Positions 55,488 to 62,000 of a stretch of DNA of 62,000 bases are shown here, in pieces. The position numbers were made by a program, and so were the translations under genes. Source of the stretch: Symbiodinium natans. Lineage: Eukaryota > Sar > Dinophyceae > Suessiales > Symbiodiniaceae. Under the pieces are notes generated by a model. The model did no database searches, was not told the DNA's origin, and saw nothing but the letters and a program-made list of their open reading frames with translations. Location: contig CAJNDS010002517.1 of the NCBI GenBank assembly GCA_905221605.1, forward strand, positions 142,501 through 204,500, read 5' to 3'. Position 1 is the first letter of the stretch. Each line of letters begins with the position of its first letter.

Positions 55488-56757
55488 AAATATCAAAGCT
55501 GCTCTTGCCCTGTCGTGATGAGTGCCAGTTTGCTTGAACACGCCATGACACGGAGTCCATCTTCTGTCATGCTTCATGGTTACCATGTTATTTGGCGGCT
55601 CTTAGTTTTTTTTGGTTGTGTGGTGTTTGGTGATTATTCCACGATCCAAACTTTGATAGCTGGTTATGGGTTTGGCTTTTGGTCCAAGGCTTTGACAGCT
55701 GGTTCCGCGTTCGGCTTCTGGTCCAAGGCTTTGAGAGCTGCTTTGGGGGTTGCCTTTTGGTCTGTGGGGCGATTGTGTCCTCGCGTGCGCCCACATCGCG
55801 CGGGAGCTCAATTTTCGCGGTTCCTCTTCTCCTCGCGCGAAACCAGAAGGAATGAGGAAATTGAATTAAATTGAAGCAGGAGTCAAGAAAATCCGGGCCT
55901 GGCGGCCACTGGCGGCTCCTAGCTGCTCGGGCTCTTTTTTAAAAGGAAAACCATTGACTTTTGCTTGATTTGCATGTTTGGCTTTCGTGCGCCTTCGTGC
56001 GCCTTCGTGCGCCTTCGTGCGCCTTCGGGGCCCCCCGCCTGGACTCGAACACATTTGCTTCGCTGGCTGGCGGGGTCTGCCTGGGGCTTGGCTGGGGGCT
56101 GGCTTGGGGCTTGTTTTCCAAGGATTTGGGTTCGCTGGGGGGCTGGTTTTCGAGGCCCGGCGGTTGCCCTGGGGTGGTCCGGGAGAATTGTGTTCGAGTG
56201 CCGGGGAGTGGCTTTTCGTGCGCCTTCGTGCGCTTTCGTGCGCTTTCGTGCGCTTTCGTGCTCTGCCGTGCGCTTGGGTGCGGGGCCACCGGGGGCAGGC
56301 AATGGCAGGCAGGATTCGGGTCTGGGCTGGAAATTTTCTGTTTTCATGCATTTGCGTTAAATCGGGCAAATCAGGCTGACATGGCCTCTTTGCGCGCGGG
56401 GGCCTTACGAAATTCTTCCAAATTTATGATGCGCGCATCATAAATTTGTGCATTGTGCATGGTGGATTGAAGACATGCCGAAGTCATTCATTACTGTCAT
56501 TGGCTGTCATAAGTGCTTGCCCATGGGGCCCATGTCTATTCATGTACAGTCATGTACTAGACTTGTCTAAGTTTGCATCATGCAAGAAAGCAGTGTCATG
56601 GTCATGGTCCAATGGTTCTGCTCAAGCTACAAAGACATCATAGTGACATAGTGGATATCATCCGCCTGATTCAGAAGGTGGTGGCCGTGGCAGTCGTGGT
56701 TGGGGTGTGGCTGATTGCTGCTTGCCCCCCACACGCTACACGCTGCAGGTTGGACTC
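55488..56757. other. Intergenic region with tandem repeats and a palindrome
   Basis: Contains a 42-bp unit repeated about 2.5 times (55655-55760, 'GGCTTTTGGTCCAAGGCTTTGA'-like), two clusters of CGTGCGCCTT decamers (55987-56028, 56217-56282), and a perfect 30-bp palindrome at 56419-56448. Overlapping open frames in three frames are repeat-driven. An acceptor-like CTGCAG/G precedes the next gene at 56748. Confidence 0.65.
56419..56448. repeat. Perfect 30-bp palindrome
   Basis: CAAATTTATGATGCG followed immediately by its exact reverse complement. It could extrude as a spacer-free hairpin or bind a dimeric protein. It is unique in the window and sits between two same-strand genes. Confidence 0.95.
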
Positions 56758-58621
56758 ATGCGGGCCATTACTGCAAGAGATGATGAATGGCTTTTCGTGG
56801 ACGGGGCCAATGCTGACGACTCTGCTGCTGCCGCTGGCACGCAGAACGCTGGTGCAAGTACCTGTGAGAGCAAGAGTGGGCACACTCGCAAAAGAAAGTT
56901 CAAGCAGGGATCATTGATGGATGTCTTGAGTCGCAGTGGTCTTCCAGCAGGACCAGATTCATTGCAAGCTATGTTTGAATATCCCTCCGAGTTTGTGCGT
57001 CACATGTTTGCAGATCCTCAGAAAGCCAAGCAATGCAAGAACCTCTTGCAGCATGGCCTGATTGACTATTCTGACTACTCAGGCATGGCTACTGAACGGG
57101 AATGCAAGCGACTTCTCTTGCAGGTCTTGAAAGAAGAGCATGGCTTCCACGTTGAGCACTGGTTCACGAGGGCCTGTGATATAGACCAGAGCTGCCAAGA
57201 CATCTTGGTTGAGATGTCAAAGAACCTCGATGGTGGCAGCTGCTGTGTCTTCAGAGACATCCGGCACCAAATTGATGAGGTTGCTCAGAAGTGGTGCGCC
57301 GCCACTGACCCTGCCTTAAATTCCAATTTGAAAGGGGCAGACGCTCCTTCTTTTGAGGCAATGGAAGCCGCGTACTCCGACATTCGGGACTATCTACTTC
57401 GACATGCACACTGGGCAGTCAACCAGGATTCATGGGGCTTTCTGTGTAGTCAGGATCTGTGTCCATAATGTCATAACATGTCATCTTTTTCTGAGTCTCT
57501 CTGCTGCACCCCTGCAGGAGCACCGGGCCTTGTGCGTTGCCCATGAGACACTCTGTGTTGTGAACCCTCCACGAGAAGACAGGCCAAAACCTCAGGCGCT
57601 AATCGTGGCAAGCGCCGGCAATGTTTGCGTGGGCTGGAGTTCTGAAGGTAAGCGGGCTAGGGGGGCGCACCCCAGCCAACACCCGCTTGCATGCTGGGTG
57701 GCCCAGCGTCTCCATCTTGCTAGAGAACAGCAGGAGGACATGTTTACACAGGAGTGCACGCCCATGTTTGACATCAACTCCAACATCGCTCAACCGCTCC
57801 AGGAAACGCACCTGGTCTTGCACGTTGTTGCCGGGCCACGCTTGATTGGTTGGCCAACGTCACGTGACAGAATCCTCAGTGTGGGGTTGAACAGGCACAC
57901 GTTAGTGTGGACAGGTCCTCCTCCAGAGAAAGTGCAGGAACACTTCGAGTCATTGTGGGGCAGGTCACCCCAAGTCAATGGTGATGTCTTCTTTCAGGAA
58001 GGTCCGGATGTGCAGTTGCAGTTCTTGCATGAAGCCATGCGGAAGGGGGGCTATGAGCATGACCCATTTGCCCACAGCCTCCAGGCCACAGACCGTCGCA
58101 TTCTCCAGTATGCCTTGGCCCCAGGGCAGTTGCAGAGGCTGGAAAAGTATCAAGAGCTCCAAGACGAGTTTAGTGCCATTGACGGCACTTTCATCGTTGA
58201 CTTGGACCATTGGCCCCACAGTCCAGGGCCAGGCTATGGTCCAATGTTCCCGGTCCTCTTGCGACATGGAACCGTGGTGAATTTGGCCACCTGGCAAATG
58301 GCGATGCCCCGAGACCGGTTGCTCTCTCTTGGCTTTCACGCGCATGAGTGTGTGGGTGAGCGTTTCTGGTGGCCGTTGACAGAGACGGTTCTGGGCTGCA
58401 GTGATCGTGTCATCAAACAGCTGACTGGAAACTCGCAGTGCTTACCGGTCATCTATGCTTGGCATCTTTACGTGTTCTGTCACACGTGCAGGAGAGAGAT
58501 TCCTGATGTCTGGAAGGAGCGTGTTGGAGTGCCGCCAGAAACGTCAGAAACCGACAGCGAGGCAGCCACTGAGAAGCTTGGAGGTGGGCTGTGCCAGGAA
58601 GATGACAGTGATGAGCTGTGA
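56758..58621 (+). CDS. Divergent DNA cytosine-C5-methyltransferase-like protein
   Basis: Two exons, 56758-57453 and 57518-58621, joined by a GA-AG intron of 64 nt (CAG/GA...CAG/GA), giving about 599 residues. C5-methyltransferase motifs appear in order: I-like DYSDYSGM (about 103-110), II-like ACDID (139-143), III-like VFRDI (164-168), IV-like GNVCVGWSSEGKRARGAH (Cys 269), VI-like FTQECTPMF (Glu 311), VIII-like GWPTSRDRILSVG (Arg 348, Arg 350), and a late LATWQMAMPRDRLLSLGF resembling the C-terminal motif. The canonical PCQ and ENV are VCV and ECT, but the catalytic-type Cys, Glu and RxR are kept. The C-terminus is acidic (DDSDEL). Methylation activity is not certain. The start is the first in-frame ATG; an upstream exon is possible (acceptor-like CTGCAG at 56742-56747). 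Confidence 0.68.
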
Positions 58622-59023
58622 AGGGCGTAGTGCTGGATCGTAGCAGTCCCAGGCCTGTTAGGATGTTGGGTTCTGTCATAAGGGTTGCTGCTCCTGCTGC
58701 TCTTTTTTGCGGCTACGTTCAATAGCCTTGGCCCTTTCACATGTCACAGTGTACAGCAACCCAAGACATGTCAACCCTTCCTGGAGCAACATGCTTCTTG
58801 GACAGGAGTCAGGAATGACTCAGGTTTTTGGTTTCCTTGCTCCCTGCGTGAGAACTGTCTGCCAGAGTCCCCTGTCTCGTGAACAGTGAGCTCAGCGCTT
58901 TGGTGAGCCAGAGTGTCAGTCTACCATGTCTACTCTCTTCACCTAAACTGCTTGTGCTACGCAGCCATTTCTCCAGTGGCCTTTGCTGTTTCAACCCGCT
59001 TTGAGCGTGCTAGCTTGCTGACC
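58622..59023. other. Intergenic spacer
   Basis: Unique DNA with no telomere-type repeats and no supported gene. Short open frames lack coding character. Confidence 0.6.
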
Positions 59024-59777
59024 ATGGCTGTTCAAGCTCAGGTGCAATGCCGAAATTAGTTGTGCTTGATTCTGCGCTCAGCTAGGTAACCCTGAAGAGC
59101 CCTGAACCCAAACCAACCCCCCAAACTTTCCTTTGCTGCTTCAGGATGTGCAAAATCACGCTCGACCTGCTGCCAATGAAGACCAGCAAGCTGCTCATGC
59201 TGCGTTGCCCGTTGCTCCAGTGGACAGGGACAGGGCCCGCATACCTAGGTATGGCAATTTGCAGACCAGGTTTTACCAGATTTTGGAGCAGTTGCCAACA
59301 GTCGCACTTCCCCTGCGACCGCCGCGGGGCCAGTTCATGTATCGATTGTCCCCCATTGCTGGTCGCAAGATTGGAATTGTGGTGGATCTTCGGGGAACCA
59401 TGCGTGTTGATCATCCCCGCATCAGCCGCAGTTTCACTTTTGTTGGTCCAGGGGACGCGGGTGATGCTTTCCGCCAAGCTGAGGCTCTCATGTACAAGTG
59501 GACGAAGAAGGAAAAGCAGGGATTGCCGCTACGTCCAGCTTTGGCCGCTCTAGGCTATGGCGACAATGTCCATGTGCAGGGCCGTGGTGTTGTGCAGAGG
59601 CCAGCAGCACCAGCGCCAGAGGAGGCGTCTGGTAGCTCTGACTCTGACTGCACTCGAAGTTGGTCGGATGCTGATGATTTGCTGGACCGTGGCGCAAACA
59701 ATGAGAATGATAACAGTCATGCTGGCCGCCGCCGCCGCCCTAATGCCCCGGGCCCGGTTGCGGGAGCGTCCCGCTAG
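59024..59777 (+). CDS. Small protein of unknown function, two exons
   Basis: Proposed exons 59024-59041 (MAVQAQ) and 59145-59777, joined by a 103-nt GT-AG intron (CAG/GTGCAA...TTCAG/GAT, phase 0), giving about 216 residues. The central part (GRKIGIVVDLRGTMRVDHPR, then SRSFTFVGPGDAGDAFRQAE) has a strand-strand-strand-helix look that could be an AP2-like or similar small DNA-binding fold, but this is weak. The C-terminus is Ser/Asp-rich and then Arg-rich (GRRRRPNAPG). Without splicing there is no ATG at the start of the long frame. Function unknown; its position suggests membership of the same cluster. Confidence 0.55.
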
Positions 59778-60342
59778 CTCTTGCGCGTGCGGGGATAAGC
59801 CTGGGTCATGCGATGCAGATATGGGTTTTCAGAGTGCAATGACAGACTGAGTGACAGACTGACCAGCTGTGTGCCATGAGACCGAGTGTAAGATTCAGGT
59901 CTGGCGTGTCACAGCAGTGGGAGTGTGTGTGGGTCGGGCTGATGCCACCCGCTCTCAAGATGAGCATCCATCGAGCCGGTGTCGGGGTGACATGACACCA
60001 GTACAGCTAGTTGAATGCCCGGGCTTGAGTCATTGCTTCACTCACTGCTGTAGTATTCTGTGCTAAAGATCATAGATGTTTGAGTCTGCGTCCGTCGGAT
60101 GACGTCAGTGCTGTTTTGACTGCTAAGCTAAGCCAAGCCTCATGTCATGAGGAAGACTCCGAGTAAAAAGAACAAACGCGTGTTTCCTGTAGCTGCTGCA
60201 GTGTGCACCAGTCCTGGAGTTGAGTTTCCGAAACCCCAGTCTCTTGTCTCAGAGTTCTGTTCCAGGCACCTGATGTGTTGTTCTACAAACATCTCAAGTC
60301 AGCTCACTGTAGCAAGGCACTGTGCTTAGCTGTGCTCCCAGC
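59778..60342. other. Intergenic spacer
   Basis: Unique DNA with no supported gene or repeat. A short frame at 60147 (MRKTPSKKNKRV) is too weak to call. Confidence 0.6.
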
Positions 60343-62000
60343 ATGGGGCCTAAGAAGACCGTGAAGGCTCTTCATGCCGAAGAAGATGGATTTGACTTAC
60401 CTGAGGAAGCTCCAAGGGATGAGTCAGAGGGAAACTTAGCCGAGGCCCATGCAAGTGCCCGTGGGCGGGGTCGGGGAGGCAAGAAAGGTGGCGGCCGTGG
60501 TCGGTCCAAGGCTACCGGTGAGACAAAGAAGCGACAGCCTGTGACATGTTGCATTGTCCCAGGATGCACGTACCCGAAGTATCCCGGCTGCCGATTCTGT
60601 AGCTTGGGCGATCACAAGAAGGCTTTTGACAACCTCATGTACCAGCGCAGAAGCCGAAAGGACATAACGCAGGAGCAAAAGGATGCCTTTGACGAAACGA
60701 TGCAGGACGACGGGCTTGCAGGCCGTGAGGTGCACCAGTTTGCGATGGACAATCCTCCGGAACTTAAAAAGAAGGGCTTGGTGGATTTTGCAAAGTTCGT
60801 CCGCATTCGTGGTGAGAGGCTTGCCACGGTTGACCAGAATGGCTGCAGGCCATTCACAGAGAGAGCCTGGTACAAATACGCAGAAAACGTCGAGGGCCTT
60901 TCAGAGCAGGAAGCCCAGGAGCAGTGGAAGACTTTCTACGCAGACCGCAGCCTCAAGCGCGACAATATGGGATTCCACGGGGCGGAGCGCTTGTGGCTGC
61001 CTGTTCATGAGCTAGACTTCAAGGAACGGAGCCACTACGTGGATAACCAAGTCCATGAGTTTTCTGGCGACCTCCGTGCCCCAGCCGCTGCAGAGCGCCA
61101 GATGCTGAAGGACGGTCCCAATGCTACAGGTCCAAAGTTTGTGTGCCCACATGTGTGGTTACATGTGTGTGTGTGTGTGTGGTTTGTGCTGTTTGCGGAG
61201 AGTTTGCAGTGTATGTGTGTGTCACGTGTGTCCATAAGGTAAGCATGTTTGTGCTGTTTGCGGGGAGTTTGCAGTTTGCAGAAACTCATCGCTGCAGGAC
61301 CACCTCAAGCGGCAAGACCTGAGCTTCGACGATGAGCATTTCAGCAGGTCAGCAATGCAGATGGAGGACTTGGCCAAGGGGCCACCTACAACTCCCCACA
61401 AAAAAGACTCCAAGGGCAAGATGAAAGATGAAGATGAGCTCACGCCGGAAAAGGTCGCCAGCCTGAATCCAACTCGTGAAGGCCCCATTCTGCACCGCAG
61501 CATGGAGAGCTCCAGGAAGAAGATCGTCCAAGACTTTAAGAAGTGTGACCTTGTCGCGAAGAAGGCCATGGACACTTTCAAGGAGCACCCGACCGAGCTG
61601 AAGGCTGCAGACAGGGCCTTGCTCAGCTTTGCCCGGACACTCCAGTTCCGATTTGAGACAGGTTGCAGATGCCAGGGTCAGGCCAAGGACATTCAACAGA
61701 TGGTCCCGGACGCTTCCATGTGTGCCGTGGGTCCATCTGTGTCTGCTTCCGTTGGATCTGATTCGGCAGCGGCAGCGCCGCCTTCCCCCAGCAGCACGGC
61801 AGCCAAGAGTCAGGTCGTGACAGCAGAACAGTTGGCTGCTCGACAGGCGATGTCCTTTCGTGATTTCCTAGCAGAGGTCCGCACTCAGAAGCACAAGTTC
61901 TGGGATGGGAACGTGGCGGATTTGCCAACTCTTGAGGAAGTGGAGGAGATGCAAGACAAAGCCCTCACGGAAAGGGATCCGTTGGAGTTCGCCAAGCTCA
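60343..62000 (+). CDS. Cys/His zinc-binding protein, incomplete at window end
   Basis: Exon 60343-61136 from ATG (MGPKKTVKALHAEEDG), then a 145-nt GT-AG intron (61137-61281), then an open frame to the last base; about 504 codons are visible. Order: acidic start; Gly/Arg/Lys-rich linker (ARGRGRGGKKGGGRGRS); CIVPGCTYPKYPGCRFCSLG followed by DHKK, with C70, C75, C83, C86 and H91 as likely zinc ligands; a helical region (FDNLMYQRRSRKDITQEQKD...), DNPPELKKKGLVDFAKFVRI, and GFHGAERLWLPV. After the splice: LQDHLKRQDLSFDDEHFSR and further Lys/Glu-rich sequence. I remember very similar proteins as a repeated dinoflagellate family of unknown role, often near transposase-like genes. The intron contains GT-rich and 24-bp tandem repeats. 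Confidence 0.7.
61137..61281 (+). other. GT-rich intron with internal tandem repeat
   Basis: Donor AA/GTTTGTG and acceptor TTTGCAG/A keep the frame (GPK to NSSLQDHL). The interior holds a (GT)n run and two copies of GTGCTGTTTGCGG(A/G)GAGTTTGCAG, so the acceptor region is itself duplicated. Confidence 0.65.

Noticed and set aside
55866-56443. Overlapping Arg/Ala-rich ORFs on both strands
   Set aside because: Driven by the CGTGCGCCTT repeat clusters; all frames are open because the repeat lacks stops.
1-62000. tRNA, rRNA and the dinoflagellate spliced-leader sequence
   Set aside because: None recognised by eye on either strand. A covariance-model scan and an exact search for the 22-nt leader would be needed to exclude relics.

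Overview
The window looks like nuclear DNA of a dinoflagellate, probably a photosynthetic one close to Symbiodiniaceae or Polarella. Four things point that way: TTTAGGG-type telomere repeats scattered through non-coding DNA; intron-poor genes encoding pentatricopeptide-repeat (PPR) proteins of the 'ISACEKGGEWQMALHLLSQM' type; introns with GC and GA donors; and a same-strand run of multi-domain genes of a style I associate with dinoflagellate genomes. The taxon call is an inference from sequence style, not from a marker gene.

Layout. About 1-45.2 kb is interstitial telomere-like DNA. Dozens of short TTTAGGG or CCCTAAA arrays in both orientations are mixed with miniature inverted-repeat elements (at least five families), microsatellites, homopolymer runs and short coding-like fragments. 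Five PPR genes, all on the + strand, are embedded in it (6.2-8.0, 8.6-10.6, 11.2-13.2, 19.1-20.6 and 24.8-27.3 kb), plus two PPR remnants. They are recent duplicates of one another: genes 2 and 3 are nearly identical over their first ~1.2 kb, and gene 5 contains 420-bp (four-motif) internal duplications and a one-base frameshift.

From about 47.4 kb the telomere-like repeats stop. Just left of the boundary (45.4-47.3 kb) a minus-strand gene of a dinoflagellate-repeated unknown family can be rebuilt from three exons. To the right (49-62 kb) all genes are on the + strand. In order they are: a large protein whose acidic residues and H, RW and E motifs are ordered as in hAT-like DDE transposases (split by a ~1.4-kb intron); a zinc-finger/RS protein ORF lying inside that intron; a divergent DNA cytosine-C5-methyltransferase-like protein; a small unknown protein; and a Cys/His zinc-binding protein that runs off the window. 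This may be a multi-gene mobile element or a co-oriented dinoflagellate gene array.

The most notable observation is that short inverted-repeat elements behave as introns (introner-like). Three sit in PPR gene 1 and one in the minus-strand gene. Each has terminal inverted repeats and a duplicated (three perfect, one degraded) 4-bp target site. The first target copy supplies the GC or GA donor, the element end supplies the AG acceptor, and removal restores the reading frame and the family consensus. A related element with a perfect 4-bp target duplication lies in intergenic DNA. A second theme is telomere-like arrays sitting inside or at the broken ends of other sequences: within a MITE terminus, at the end of PPR gene 3, and at the break of a PPR pseudogene.
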